Of a DNA stretch of 64,000 bases, positions 1 to 9,415 are shown piece after piece. The notes below the pieces were generated by a model. The model saw only the letters and a program-made list of their open reading frames with translations. It did no database searches and was not told the origin of the DNA. The DNA is from Bradyrhizobium sp. RP6 (GTDB taxonomy: Bacteria; Pseudomonadota; Alphaproteobacteria; Rhizobiales; Xanthobacteraceae), in assembly GCF_003837805.1 (NCBI RefSeq), contig NZ_RQIT01000010.1, positions 143,723-207,722 of the forward strand, given 5' to 3'. Positions within the stretch are counted from its first letter, which is position 1, and the number at the start of each line of letters is the position of its first letter. The position numbers were made by a program, and so were the translations under genes.

Positions 1-103
1 ACGATTCTGGGCCGCCAGGGCAGGGGGCGGCAGGGCTCCATGGCCGACCAGCGGCGCCGAGGAGGGAACCTGCCAACAGCGGGATCAGAAGGAGGCCAGA
101 CAC
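1..103 (-). CDS. possible truncated secreted or membrane protein, 5' end only
   Basis: Reading the minus strand from a GTG at 103 gives an open frame to the window edge with a hydrophobic N-terminus ('LLLIPLLAGSLLGAAG') that would fit a signal peptide, followed by Pro-rich residues. There is no clear Shine-Dalgarno sequence and only 34 codons can be seen, so this could equally be non-coding. It would be divergent from the export lipoprotein gene at 372. Function unknown. Confidence 0.2.
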   Translation of the reverse strand, partial: MSGLLLIPLLAGSLLGAAGRPWSPAAPCPGGPES

Positions 104-371
104 GCGGAAGTCCTATCCTGAATGGGCTTGGCCGGAACAAGGGGCGGCGACGCCTGCGCCCAACATGCTTTAGGCCTCAAGTTGCGCATTTTGCCCGCCG
201 GCCGGGCACATGAAATACAACAAATAGTCACAAAGGGTTAAACCAAGCCCCAAAGAGTGGCTTGAAGGCAACAGTAGCCAACGGATCGCTCCGTTAACCA
301 CCGGGAGCGCTTGTCGCACCACCCCCTAGGCCGTACCAACTACGTCAATTGGGGACTCTCGGGCGCTATTC
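104..371. other. intergenic region upstream of the export lipoprotein gene
   Basis: This stretch is less GC-rich than its surroundings between about 200 and 300 and probably carries the promoter of the gene at 372. I see no convincing -35/-10 pair, riboswitch or RNA gene in it. Confidence 0.4.
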
Positions 372-1574
372 ATGTCATCTATCGCCAAAACCTATGTTTT
401 GAAGCCTGCGCTTCTGGTGGCCGCCTTGGCGCTCGCGGCCTGTTCGACTAATCCCGGTTCGGGCCCGCTGACGGACGACGTTAACAACAAGGTCCAGACT
501 GAAAATGCGCCGGCCTACGAGCTGGTGCCGCTCAATCCGGCGACCGTAAAGATCCTGCACACCCATGAGCCCAAGGGGCTCGCGGGCGTGTTCACCGATC
601 GCCGTCCGCCCGCCAGCATCGTGTTCGGCATCGGCGACGTCGTCAGCGTCACCATCTTCGAAGCCGCGGCAGGCGGTCTGTTCATCCCGGCGGAAGCCGG
701 CGTTCGTCCGGGTAACTTCGTGACCATCCCGGATCAGGCGGTGGACAATGACGGCTTCATTACGGTGCCCTATGCCGGTCAAGTCAAAGCCGCGGGCCTT
801 ACAGCGGTCCAGATCCAGCGCTCGATCATCGAGAAGATCGGCAACCGAGCCATCGAGCCGCAGGCGGTCGTGGCGATGTCTTCACAGCGCACCCAGCTCA
901 TCAGCGTGCTCGGCGAGGTCAATTCGCCCGCGCGTTATCCGGCCAGCGCGGCGGGCGCCAAGGACCGCGTGCTCGACGCGATCACCCGTGCCGGCGGAAT
1001 CAAGGGCCAGGGCTTCGAGACCTGGGTCATGCTGGAGCGCGGCGGCAAGCGGGCGACCGTGCCGTTCGAAAATCTCGTGATGGCGCCCGAAAACAACGTC
1101 TATGTTCGCCCGGACGACAGCATCTACGTCTATCGCGAACAGCAGAAGTTCCTGGCGTTCGGCGCCAGCGGCCAGAGCGGCGAGTTCAACTTCGATGCCT
1201 GGCGCATCAACCTCGGCGAAGCGGTCGGCAAGGCCGGCGGTCTGTTGGACGGCCAAGCGGATCCGGCCGCGGTGTATCTCTATCGCCGCGAGCCGCGCGA
1301 GGTCGCTGCCCAACTCGGCATCGACGTGAGCAAGTACACGTCAGAGACGATCCCGGTCATCTTCAACGTGAACTTCCGCGATCCGGGCGGCTTCTTCCTC
1401 GCCACCAAGGTCATGATGAAGAACCAGGACATCATCTACGTCTCGAACTCGCGCAACGTCGAGGTTGCCAAGTTCCTGAGCTATCTGCGCGTGATCATGG
1501 CGACCGGCAGCGATGCCGTGAACCTCTCCAACGATGCCCTGATCTTCCGCAACAACATCAAGCTGGCGCCGTAA
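372..1574 (+). CDS. polysaccharide export outer-membrane lipoprotein (Wza/OPX family)
   Basis: Outer-membrane polysaccharide export protein that should form the periplasm-to-surface channel for EPS together with a Wzc-type partner. The 400-residue product has a signal peptide ending in a lipobox ('LALAACSTN', lipidated Cys at about 24). A polysaccharide export domain begins near residue 83 ('VFGIGDVVSVTIFE'). Two SLBB-like beta-grasp segments follow, one from about 176 ('ISVLGEVNSPARYPAS') and one from about 258. Length and domain order are those of the ExoF/Wza-like group. It stands alone ahead of a rho-independent terminator and is the only export lipoprotein gene in the window, so it may serve both EPS systems (inference). 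The family is clear; the exact polymer is not. Confidence 0.93.
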   Translation: MSSIAKTYVLKPALLVAALALAACSTNPGSGPLTDDVNNKVQTENAPAYELVPLNPATVKILHTHEPKGLAGVFTDRRPPASIVFGIGDVVSVTIFEAAAGGLFIPAEAGVRPGNFVTIPDQAVDNDGFITVPYAGQVKAAGLTAVQIQRSIIEKIGNRAIEPQAVVAMSSQRTQLISVLGEVNSPARYPASAAGAKDRVLDAITRAGGIKGQGFETWVMLERGGKRATVPFENLVMAPENNVYVRPDDSIYVYREQQKFLAFGASGQSGEFNFDAWRINLGEAVGKAGGLLDGQADPAAVYLYRREPREVAAQLGIDVSKYTSETIPVIFNVNFRDPGGFFLATKVMMKNQDIIYVSNSRNVEVAKFLSYLRVIMATGSDAVNLSNDALIFRNNIKLAP

Positions 1575-1599
1575 GCGCCACTTGATCGACCCAGAACCG

Positions 1600-1634
1600 A
1601 TGGCACCGGGCCTTTGTCCCGGTGCCATTTTCGT
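1600..1634 (+). terminator. rho-independent terminator after the export lipoprotein gene
   Basis: A long perfect stem ('atggcaccggg' pairing with 'cccggtgccat', loop of about seven bases) is followed directly by a short T-run and a second T-rich stretch. It lies 26 bases past the stop codon, so the export gene is probably transcribed as its own unit. Confidence 0.85.
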
Positions 1635-1743
1635 TTAGCAATGGAACTGGTTCTGCCTGGGCTGCGAGTTGGGGATTTGGATCAAGGCGCCACTGAGCAT
1701 GGCGCGCCAGTCATCAGTCCCCCCGCAATGTTGCAAGGGCTTC

Positions 1744-2325
1744 ATGCGCTTTCGAGCATTCTGGCGTCTTCTGGCACTGGTTCCTGTCGCCTTCGGGTTT
1801 GCACCGGTCGGGACGGCTCTCGGCGCTGCCGCAGAGCTGGGCGTCCGCCATCGCATAGACTTGATGGTCTCTGCCGAGCCTGATTCTCCGATCCTGTCGC
1901 GCCTGAGGGGGGCCAAGGGCGAGCTGTCCCTGACCGTCCGTCTCTCGGCGAACTCCAAGGAGAGCAGGTTCTTCGGCATGCTGCGCCCGTCTTTTCCCGA
2001 TATCGTCGTTCCCGATGGCGCGGGCCAGCCGCTGGTGAAACAGACCAAGCTCTGGGAGGAGGAGGTCTGCCATCAACGCCGCGGTCTGCCGAAGGTCACC
2101 GTGACCCAGCTCGGTGGGCATTTTGCGGAAGGCGAGGGGCGGATCGAGATCTCCGCCATCAACCGCCACATTGGTCTTCTGGTCCCGCCCGACGAATTGA
2201 CCCCCGGAATAAAACTCGATTCCGGAAGCGATAGTCTTGGGCCATTCTATGCCTTTCGCGCGCAGACGCGAAACAGCCGCCTGAATGTGGATGTTAGGAT
2301 TTATTCAATCGATTGCTCTCTTTAG
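1744..2325 (+). CDS. hypothetical secreted protein
   Basis: A 193-residue product with a hydrophobic N-terminal segment ('LLALVPVAFGFAPVGTALG') that looks like a cleaved signal peptide, followed by a soluble domain with one central and one C-terminal Cys. I chose the ATG at 1744 over an upstream TTG at 1669 because it follows 'aaggg' and places the hydrophobic segment at the very N-terminus. It is co-oriented with the export lipoprotein gene but separated from it by a terminator. I do not recognise a family. The C-terminal motif 'PPDELTPGIKL' reappears as a close echo at about 4620. Likely an envelope protein linked to the EPS locus by position only. Confidence 0.65.
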   Translation: MRFRAFWRLLALVPVAFGFAPVGTALGAAAELGVRHRIDLMVSAEPDSPILSRLRGAKGELSLTVRLSANSKESRFFGMLRPSFPDIVVPDGAGQPLVKQTKLWEEEVCHQRRGLPKVTVTQLGGHFAEGEGRIEISAINRHIGLLVPPDELTPGIKLDSGSDSLGPFYAFRAQTRNSRLNVDVRIYSIDCSL

Positions 2326-2474
2326 TCCAGGCAAGGCAGCCGAGGCGAACAACGACCGTTGTGGTTGACGGTTGTCGGAAATGCGAGCCCGCGAATCCGA
2401 ACAGAACCAGGCAAGGAGCAATCGGCCTCGGCAAATGGGCTGGTGCTTTCCCGATCTGATCTGCTCTCGGCGCG

Positions 2475-3332
2475 CTATCGCGCTGCGTGCGTGTCGTACC
2501 AACCAGCTGGAGGAAAGTCCGGGAAGCGGTAATCCTTTCGCCCGGCCGCGCGCACCAGCGCTGCCTGAAGCCCGCCAAGCATTCGGAATAGGCTCTTGCG
2601 CCCCTGGAAGATGCCTGCGTCTCCCGCCAGCGCATAGCCGCGGAAGATCCCCTTGTAGACCTCAAGCGCTTCAAACATGTCCATCCACCGCCCTGGCAAT
2701 TCGTTGCCGAACAGTCCGCTGCTGCCTTGTTCGAATCTGTGCGCCTGGAAACAGCCTTCGGTCGCCGGCTGAGGCGGCTCCTGCAGGGAGACGAGGCTCT
2801 GATCTACAATTTTGTATTTGGAATAGCCCAGGCTCCTGAGCAGTTCGAACTCCCTTACGAGATCATTCCAATTCTTCTTCTCGGACTCGATCGACACGAA
2901 TCGCGGGGGTTCGGAAATGTTCTCGAGCGATGACAACGCGTCAAAATCGTTTCCTTCGATATCGATCTTGCAATATCTGGGAATACCGTGGTCGCGCATG
3001 ATATCGGCCAGCCGCTCGGCTTTAACCGTTATCTGTTGCACGCTCGCTGCGCCCAGCATCTGGTTTCGCTTGACCCACTCGAGATTTGCCGTTCCCCAGA
3101 CCGAGTGCTCCGTGTTGACGTAGAAGTCGATATTCCCCGGCGTCTTGGCGACGGCCAGGTTGAGAATCTTCAGTTGCCCTGTGGCAACCTGCTGGGAAAA
3201 CTGCTGGCCAAGTGTGGTACAAAATTCCGGTACAGCTTCGATGGCAACGACCTTGAATCCCTTTTTGAGGTAGAACCCGGTGTCTTCACCCTTATGGGCG
3301 CCGAGATCGTAAATGAGGTTATCGTCAATCAT
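2475..3332 (-). CDS. FkbM-family SAM-dependent methyltransferase
   Basis: FkbM methyltransferases O-methylate sugars and small molecules; in an EPS locus the likely substrate is a sugar residue of the repeat unit. The 285-residue product begins 'MIDDNLIYDLGAHKGED', the typical glycine-rich SAM-binding motif I, followed by an acidic residue in 'VVAIEAVPEF', and 'KIDIEGND' as the post-motif characteristic of the family. A longer reading from 3428 would overlap the upstream GT2 gene, so the ATG at 3332 is preferred although no strong ribosome site is visible. The C-terminal 90 residues lie outside the methyltransferase core and are not recognised. It follows the GT2 gene on the same strand and is probably co-transcribed with it. 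Confidence 0.85.
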   Translation of the reverse strand: MIDDNLIYDLGAHKGEDTGFYLKKGFKVVAIEAVPEFCTTLGQQFSQQVATGQLKILNLAVAKTPGNIDFYVNTEHSVWGTANLEWVKRNQMLGAASVQQITVKAERLADIMRDHGIPRYCKIDIEGNDFDALSSLENISEPPRFVSIESEKKNWNDLVREFELLRSLGYSKYKIVDQSLVSLQEPPQPATEGCFQAHRFEQGSSGLFGNELPGRWMDMFEALEVYKGIFRGYALAGDAGIFQGRKSLFRMLGGLQAALVRAAGRKDYRFPDFPPAGWYDTHAAR

Positions 3333-3381
3333 GATTTGGTACTCGTGTCCCGGTCGTGATGAGCGTAGCGCGCAATGCGTT

Positions 3382-4335
3382 CTAGCGGCGGAAAGACAAG
3401 ATGTTGGTTGGATGAATTGAACCGGCAATCAAATCGGCCACTGCAGCCATGTTTCCGGCAAGCCTGCCTCGATAGTCGATCATCGGATGCTCGCGAAGCG
3501 AGCGCAGCGCGTTGGACGCGAGCGCTCGTGTCCAAAAGTATGCGCATTTTCCGAGGGTAATTGTTCCTTTTCGCGCAAGGTAGAGCGGATTGGCGAGTTG
3601 CGAGTAACCATATTTGTAGCCACTGACCCGTCCAGACTTTGACCCGAGATGAACACCGATCAAGCTTTTAGCTCGATGGATGTCCGAGAACTTCCTGATC
3701 TGTCCGGAAAAATCCGTATCCTCGAGCCAGCCATAGAGCGGCAGATTCTCGTCGAATGCACATTGGTCGAAGACTGTCGCTCTGAAGGCCATATTGCACC
3801 CGTACAGGCCCTCCTTCGACTTGCTGTATCCGGTCTGATCGCTCGCCCGAGGCAGCGCCAGCGCATCGGAAGCCTGATCCTCGGTGATTGCGATGCTGCC
3901 TCTTGCCCCGTCCATGATCACCGCTCCCGTAACGGCGAGGACCTGTGGACTTGCAGCAAACAGCGCTTCGCATTTCTGCAGCCAATCGGCTGCGGGCCTG
4001 AAGTCATCGTCGAAGAAGACGATGATCTTCGCAAGCCAGGCCTCGGGAGTGCTTATCTTCTTGGCCGTTTGTACGCCGTGGTTTCTCTGCGACGTCAGTC
4101 CCGGCCGAGGAGAAACCAGTCGGTGCACGCTCGGATCATTCGGGACGGCGGCAGCATCCGGCAAATCCTTGGGTTCAGCGCCCACAAGCATGACGCTATC
4201 AGGCGCGCGTTCTTGAAGTCGAAGCTGGTCTAGAAGAACTTGAACGTCCGCCGGTCTGCCACGTGTCGCTAAGATGACGTCAATATTCAATTTACCCTCG
4301 CAGAGCGACGGCCAGCAACGCTGGTCGTCTGACAT
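3382..4335 (-). CDS. family 2 glycosyltransferase
   Basis: A GT-A-fold inverting glycosyltransferase that should add one sugar to the lipid-linked repeat unit on the cytoplasmic face. The 317-residue product shows the start of the nucleotide-sugar fold ('IDVILATRGRPADVQVLL'), the metal-binding DxD-type motif in 'FFDDDFRPAADWL', and a later 'EDTDFSGQIRK' that matches the catalytic ED region of GT2 enzymes. An in-frame ATG at 4419 would add 28 residues of poor quality; the ATG at 4335 is preferred. It leads a two-gene minus-strand unit with the FkbM methyltransferase, which starts 50 bases downstream, so the pair may add and then methylate the same sugar (inference). Confidence 0.87.
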   Translation of the reverse strand: MSDDQRCWPSLCEGKLNIDVILATRGRPADVQVLLDQLRLQERAPDSVMLVGAEPKDLPDAAAVPNDPSVHRLVSPRPGLTSQRNHGVQTAKKISTPEAWLAKIIVFFDDDFRPAADWLQKCEALFAASPQVLAVTGAVIMDGARGSIAITEDQASDALALPRASDQTGYSKSKEGLYGCNMAFRATVFDQCAFDENLPLYGWLEDTDFSGQIRKFSDIHRAKSLIGVHLGSKSGRVSGYKYGYSQLANPLYLARKGTITLGKCAYFWTRALASNALRSLREHPMIDYRGRLAGNMAAVADLIAGSIHPTNILSFRR

Positions 4336-4771
4336 AAGAACTTCGTGGAAACGTTCGATCGGAAGCAGGAATTCTCCCGGAAACAGTCTGCCGGCAATTG
4401 GCGACGTGGGCTTTCGCAAGCCTGGAGATGCGGTGCGGGCGAAGCACTACCGGACCACGTTGCGGAAATCCAGCGTAGACGATTGAAATTGGGACCGTCC
4501 AGCCCCTTCATCGGATGAGATCCGCGCTTGGGGCGAACCGTCCTGTTAACGAACTCGAGGCCGTCAGGATCGGGACGCATTGCGGAGCAGGGCCGGCAGA
4601 ACGTTCTCCCTCTTTAACCGTGCTCCCGGATGAGTTGACGCCGGAAATTAACCTCTGTAGGCGGGATACGGTTCAGAATGGATCATCCACCTCCGAGTGC
4701 GGCTCTTGCTGGACGCCTGCGGGATCATCCGCTCTAATGTATTCTCCACTGGGGGGCCTCAGACGAAAGCG
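4336..4771. other. divergent intergenic region with a possible gene fragment
   Basis: This 436-base gap lies between the divergent GT2 and ligase-like genes and must hold both promoters, but I cannot place them. In the plus frame near 4617-4650 it encodes 'PDELTPEINL', nearly the same as a motif near the C-terminus of the secreted protein ending at 2325, with mainly synonymous base differences. That hints at a decayed duplicate of the gene end, but the match is short. Confidence 0.35.
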
Positions 4772-6253
4772 ATGGGCCGTGTTTCGATGAACATTCGCTG
4801 GTCGGCCGATCTCGTATCCAGCTGTGTGCTGTTCTTTGTTATAGCGAGTGCGCCGTTCCCGTTTGGGTCGACCAACAATCTGGCCATTGCCTTCTGGTGC
4901 GCTTGTCTGGGAATTGCCCTGATATTTGCGCCAGCGAACGCCCTGCGTCGTCCCCATCTCTGGATCATCGCAGGCATCCTCATCGTTGTCGCCGCTTACG
5001 GCTTCGCGCTGCACGAACAGCTGTCTGACAGCCCGTGGATTGCGCCATATCATCCGATCTGGAAGCAACTCGGCTCGCTGCTCGATACAGCCGTTGCGCC
5101 ATCGGCCTCGATTGTCAGGTACGAAGCTTTCTTTGCTGTGGGGGCGCCACTTGCAAACATCTTGGCTATTCTGGGGGGGCTCGTCATTGGCGCCGACGCG
5201 AGGCGTGCACGCCAGGTAATGCTGGTGATCGCGCTCTCAGGCAGCTTCTACGCTGCATATGGCGTCCTCTCGTTCCTCATCGAACCGACCATGATTCTGT
5301 GGCGCGACAAGACCGCCTATCTCAGCAGCGTCACCGGCACGTTCATCAACCGCAATACCGCCGCTGCCTATTTCGGCTCATGTGCGGTCATCTGGATGCT
5401 TCTGCTTCTTACGGACGTGCGCCGCCACCTTCCCGGAGGACGCTTCAGATGGAGCAATCTCTCCCGCGATCTGGCTAAAATTCCCCAGGCTTCGCTAGCT
5501 CTGAAATTCGCCGCGCTCCTGATCTGCGTCATGGCGATGTTCATGACTGGCTCGCGGGCGGGCGTGGCTGTTTCGCTCCTCTCCCTGATCTTCGTCTTTG
5601 TCGTCTTCCTCCGGAAGGACCTTCGACCGCGCACCGGCGTCTGGATGGCCTTGGCGGCCGCCGCCTTGGTCGCTCTCGTTCTCTTGGAATTGCTCGGTGG
5701 TCGCGTCGTGGGCCGCTTCGATAGCCAGGGGCTGACCGATAGTGGCCGGCTTGAGGGGTGGAAGTCCTCGCTGCTCATCATCGCCGATACCCCCTGGTTC
5801 GGTACTGGGATGGGGACTTTCCAGTCGGCCTTTCCAGCCTTCCGCAGCCCGAATATTTCTATGCGCGGCACCTGGAATGCAGCCCATTCGACCCCTCTGG
5901 AGGTCGCTTTGGAGGCCGGAAGTCCGATGACGCTTCTCCTGGCGGCCGGTTGGGCGGTCATGCTCACGGTGCTTGCGCGCGGGGTGTTCAGCCGCAAGCG
6001 TGACGCTTCGATTCCCCTGGCTGCCATCGGCACTGCGCTGCTGGCGTTGCTCCATTCCGGCCTCGATTTCACGTTGCAGATACCAGGTTACAGCATCCCC
6101 TTCTTTGCGCTTTTCGGGGGCGGCCTGGCGCAATCCTTTCACTCCGCCGAGGGGAGCGTCGAGCCGAAAGGGGCTGCGGCAAATGCGCTGTCGACCCGTG
6201 CTCGCACTTCGGGATCGCCAAAACAGTCTTCTTTCCAGGTACTTGGGCCTTAA
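4772..6253 (+). CDS. O-antigen ligase/polymerase-like membrane protein (Wzy/WaaL family)
   Basis: Polytopic inner-membrane protein of about 493 residues with roughly a dozen hydrophobic segments from start to end. The O-antigen ligase signature region is visible: 'MTGSRAGVAVSLLSLIFVF' in the middle, a 'GRVVGRFDSQG..DSGRLEGWKSS' stretch, and 'FGTGMGTFQSAFP' followed by 'AHSTPLEVALEAG' in the large periplasmic loop, where family members carry the conserved His. Such proteins join repeat units into a chain (Wzy) or transfer chains to an acceptor (WaaL); sequence alone does not separate the two. Start is uncertain between the ATGs at 4772 and 4787. The C-terminal 35 residues are polar and probably cytoplasmic. 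Confidence 0.85.
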   Translation: MGRVSMNIRWSADLVSSCVLFFVIASAPFPFGSTNNLAIAFWCACLGIALIFAPANALRRPHLWIIAGILIVVAAYGFALHEQLSDSPWIAPYHPIWKQLGSLLDTAVAPSASIVRYEAFFAVGAPLANILAILGGLVIGADARRARQVMLVIALSGSFYAAYGVLSFLIEPTMILWRDKTAYLSSVTGTFINRNTAAAYFGSCAVIWMLLLLTDVRRHLPGGRFRWSNLSRDLAKIPQASLALKFAALLICVMAMFMTGSRAGVAVSLLSLIFVFVVFLRKDLRPRTGVWMALAAAALVALVLLELLGGRVVGRFDSQGLTDSGRLEGWKSSLLIIADTPWFGTGMGTFQSAFPAFRSPNISMRGTWNAAHSTPLEVALEAGSPMTLLLAAGWAVMLTVLARGVFSRKRDASIPLAAIGTALLALLHSGLDFTLQIPGYSIPFFALFGGGLAQSFHSAEGSVEPKGAAANALSTRARTSGSPKQSSFQVLGP

Positions 6254-6349
6254 CTATTCCTTTAGAATTGGTGGACAGGACTGCCTCTTTCGACTACTTT
6301 CCCATCGTTTCGTTCGGGCCATAAAGGCAAACTAGTTCTTGAGGAAATT

Positions 6350-6970
6350 ATGAACCTTATCAGGTTTACGGTTCGAGCCGCTGTGGTGATTGCGATCGCA
6401 AGCTCGATATCCTCCGCCGCCAGCGCGGCTGTTTATCCGCCCAGCCGGCAACTGCAGGCTCAGATCATTTCCGATTTCAAGGGATCTCCTGCAACGCTTT
6501 TGCAGCAATATCCTGATGGCGGTCCGCAGTTGATTTCGCGCGTCCGCGACCTTGGAGCGTCGGATCCGACGACAGTGCCGGGTCTGATCGAACTGCTGAA
6601 GAACCCGGCGACATCGAAGGACCAGTTGCGCGCGATCGTCGCTGGACTTGCCCAGGTCGCCCGCATGGCGGCACAGACCGATCAAGCGTTTGCCAATGAG
6701 ATTCAGGCCGCCGTCGCCGGAACGAACAATCCGGACGTGATTGCTGCCTATCAGGCCGCAACCGGTGATGTTGCAATCGCTGCGGCTGGCGGTGCCGGGG
6801 GGGGTGGCTCCGGTGGTGGGGGCCCGACGACCGGCTTCGGATTTGCCTTTGGTGGCAGCGGCTCCGGTGCCCAGAGCTTTGGTGGCCTGCACTACCCGAA
6901 CAGTGTGACGACTTATACGGGTTCAGTGACTCCCTCGACCGCCTATCCTGCGGTCAGTCCGACGCAATAA
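6350..6970 (+). CDS. small secreted protein of a family found beside Wzc-type kinases
   Basis: A 206-residue product with a clear signal peptide ('AAVVIAIASSISSAASA', cleavage near 27), an all-helical middle (about 35-130), then a Gly-rich linker (about 143-160) and a Ser/Gly/Thr-rich tail. No known domain is recognised. The helical part aligns with the 188-residue secreted protein at 34216-34782: 'SPATLL' with 'SPSSLL', then a similarly spaced P(T/S)x(V/L)P motif. Each of the two genes lies next to a Wzc-type kinase gene, which suggests a periplasmic partner of the export machine (inference). A hairpin terminator follows the gene and separates it from the kinase 220 bases downstream. Start is the ATG directly after 'gaggaaatt', a good ribosome site. 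Confidence 0.75.
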   Translation: MNLIRFTVRAAVVIAIASSISSAASAAVYPPSRQLQAQIISDFKGSPATLLQQYPDGGPQLISRVRDLGASDPTTVPGLIELLKNPATSKDQLRAIVAGLAQVARMAAQTDQAFANEIQAAVAGTNNPDVIAAYQAATGDVAIAAAGGAGGGGSGGGGPTTGFGFAFGGSGSGAQSFGGLHYPNSVTTYTGSVTPSTAYPAVSPTQ

Positions 6971-7014
6971 CGTCCGGGCCTCTTGCGCCGGCATCCCCTT
7001 AGAGAAAATAAACC

Positions 7015-7040
7015 AAGGCAGCGTGTCACGCGCTGCCTTT
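7015..7040 (+). terminator. hairpin terminator after the small secreted protein gene
   Basis: A nine-base-pair stem ('aaggcagcg' with 'cgctgcctt') closes a seven-base loop and ends in a short T-run, 45 bases beyond the stop codon. On the other strand the left arm also starts with A residues, so it could act in both directions. Confidence 0.65.
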
Positions 7041-7194
7041 GATCTTCCGCGATGACTTGCACGATATACTGCCCGTGAAGCACGTGGTGCGCCCATGCTT
7101 CGATGACTATGCGTGATTTGCGGACACGTGAAATCACGTCGCCGCGCGCTTGTCGGCCCAAGTACGGGCATTGATTGATTTCAGGATTTACCGG

Positions 7195-9414
7195 ATGTTG
7201 CAGCTGAACAAGTCCACCTCAGAGATCAATCGCGAATTCGCCGAGACTCAAGGCTCCCCGTTTCAATCGCTGACTCTGCATTTGGATGTCATCCGGCATC
7301 AGTTCCCAACAATTGTCGCGATCATATCCGCCTCTGTGATCTTGGCGCTTCTCTATCTCTTTACCGAAGCTCCGCAATTCACCTCTACGGCGTCGATCGT
7401 CATCGACACTCGCAAAGTACAATTGTTCCAGCAGCAATCGATGCTCGGTGACGTGGCCCCTGACTCGGCGTCGGTGGAAACGCAGGTTGAAATTCTCAAG
7501 TCCGAGAACATCAGCTTGGCGGTCATTCGTGACCTGCATCTGACGGAAGATCCGGAGTTCCTCGGCAACGGCGGAAGCTTGATCGGGTCGATCGGCAATT
7601 TCTTTTCCGATCTGTTTTCCAGTGGCCGTGCCGGTTCCGAGTTCAGATTGCAACGCAAAGCTCTGCAACGTTTTGAGAGCAATCGTACCATCAAGCGTCT
7701 CGGTCTCACATACGTCATGGAGATCGGCTTCACCTCGCGTGATCCAGCGAAAGCGGCGCAGATCGCCAATGCGATCGCTGACGCCTACATTGTTGACCAA
7801 CTGGAAGCCAAGTACCAATCAACGCGTCGCGCCAGCGTCTGGTTGCAGGATCGCATCAAGGAGTTGCGCGCTCAGGCATCCGCGGCACAGAAGGCGGTTG
7901 TCGATTTCAAGACAGCCAACAACATTGTCGATACCGGCGGGCGCTTGATGAACGAGCAACAGCTCGCCGAAGTGAATAGCCAGCTGGTTGGGGCGCACGC
8001 CTCGACGGCCGAGGCCAGGGCGCGGCTGGACCGCATCAACGATATTCTGAAGCGCGAAATCCCGGACGCGGCAGTGGCGGATGCTCTTCGGAACGAGACC
8101 ATCGTCAAGCTGCGCGGCCAGTATGTCGATATGGCCGCCAAGGAAGCGATCTGGGCCGCCAAGTATGGCCACGATCATCTTGCCGCGGTGAATCTGCGTC
8201 GCCAAATGGACGAGATCAAGCGGAACATGATCGACGAGCTCAAGCGCATTCAGGAATCTTATAAGAGCGACTATGATATCGCCGTCACGCGCGAGGAAAG
8301 CATCAAGGCTAGTTTGGCCACCGTGGTCTCGGAGTCCCAGCTCACCAATCAGGCGCAGGTTCGGCTACGCGAGCTCGATAGCAATGCGCAGTCGTATCAG
8401 GCGATGTACGACAATTTCCTGCAGCGCTACATGGAATCGGTCCAGCAGCAATCGTTCCCCATCAGTGAAGCGCGCGTGATCAGTGCAGCAACGACACCGC
8501 TGGTCAAGAGCTATCCAAAGACTCTTATCGTACTGGGGGTGGCTCTTTTTGGCGGTCTGGTGCTGAGCTTCGTCCTAGCGATCGTGCGTGAAATGATGGA
8601 CCGGGTGTTCAGGACGACACAGCAGGTCGAAGAGGTGCTCGGCGCGAGTTGCATAGCGCTGCTGCCGACAGTGAACGCAGCTGCGACCAAGGACGCAACG
8701 CCCAGATTGCTGCGTTATGTCGTTGATCATCCTCTCTCGCGCTTCTCCGAAGCGGTGCGCTCGACGAAGGTGGCAGTCGATCTGAACTCGATCGTTCGAG
8801 AGAACCGCGTGCTGGCGGTTACGTCGACTCTTCCGAATGAAGGCAAAAGCACGCTGTCTGCCAACCTGGCGCAATTGATGGCCCATGGCGGTGCGCGCGT
8901 CCTCCTGATCGATTGCGATCTCCGCAATCCCTCGCTCTCTCGCGCGCTGACGCCAGACGCGGAGTCTGGTTTGGTCGAGATCCTCGCGCATAAGGCTAAA
9001 CTGGAGCAAGCGTTGACGGTTGATGCGCAGACGGGGCTCTCGATCTTGGCTGCAGGTACGACCTCCAAGCTTCTTCATACGAATGAGATATTGGCATCCA
9101 AGATGATGCATGGCCTGATTAGCGAGCTGAGGGACAAGTTCGATTACATCGTGCTCGACATGCCGCCGATGGCGCCGGTAGTGGACGTGCGCGTGACGTC
9201 GACGTTCGTCGACTCCTACATATTCGTTGTGGAGTGGGGCAAGACCCTGATGGATGTCGTCAGGCACAATCTGCGTGGTTCTCAGGAAATCCAAGACAAG
9301 CTACTTGGCGTCGTTCTCAACAAGGCAGATACGAAGCGCCTTGCTCGCTACGAGTCCTATCACAGCCGTTACTATTACAAGAAGAACTATGCCCGCTACG
9401 GCTACGTCGATTAG
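7195..9414 (+). CDS. Wzc/ExoP-type chain-length regulator with BY-kinase domain
   Basis: Polysaccharide co-polymerase and bacterial tyrosine kinase that sets EPS chain length and couples polymerisation to export. The 739-residue product has a Wzz domain with a first membrane helix near 40-56, a long periplasmic coiled coil (about 170-430), a second helix near 442-465, and a cytoplasmic kinase. Kinase motifs are complete: Walker A 'LPNEGKST' (Lys near 551), Walker A' 'VLLIDCDLRNP' and Walker B 'YIVLDMPPMAPV'. The C-terminus is the usual tyrosine cluster, here eight Tyr within the last 20 residues. I prefer the ATG at 7195 after 'cagga' to an upstream start at 7150. The next gene starts one base past this stop, so the three genes to 10566 form one translational unit. 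Confidence 0.93.
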   Translation: MLQLNKSTSEINREFAETQGSPFQSLTLHLDVIRHQFPTIVAIISASVILALLYLFTEAPQFTSTASIVIDTRKVQLFQQQSMLGDVAPDSASVETQVEILKSENISLAVIRDLHLTEDPEFLGNGGSLIGSIGNFFSDLFSSGRAGSEFRLQRKALQRFESNRTIKRLGLTYVMEIGFTSRDPAKAAQIANAIADAYIVDQLEAKYQSTRRASVWLQDRIKELRAQASAAQKAVVDFKTANNIVDTGGRLMNEQQLAEVNSQLVGAHASTAEARARLDRINDILKREIPDAAVADALRNETIVKLRGQYVDMAAKEAIWAAKYGHDHLAAVNLRRQMDEIKRNMIDELKRIQESYKSDYDIAVTREESIKASLATVVSESQLTNQAQVRLRELDSNAQSYQAMYDNFLQRYMESVQQQSFPISEARVISAATTPLVKSYPKTLIVLGVALFGGLVLSFVLAIVREMMDRVFRTTQQVEEVLGASCIALLPTVNAAATKDATPRLLRYVVDHPLSRFSEAVRSTKVAVDLNSIVRENRVLAVTSTLPNEGKSTLSANLAQLMAHGGARVLLIDCDLRNPSLSRALTPDAESGLVEILAHKAKLEQALTVDAQTGLSILAAGTTSKLLHTNEILASKMMHGLISELRDKFDYIVLDMPPMAPVVDVRVTSTFVDSYIFVVEWGKTLMDVVRHNLRGSQEIQDKLLGVVLNKADTKRLARYESYHSRYYYKKNYARYGYVD

Positions 9415-9415
9415 C

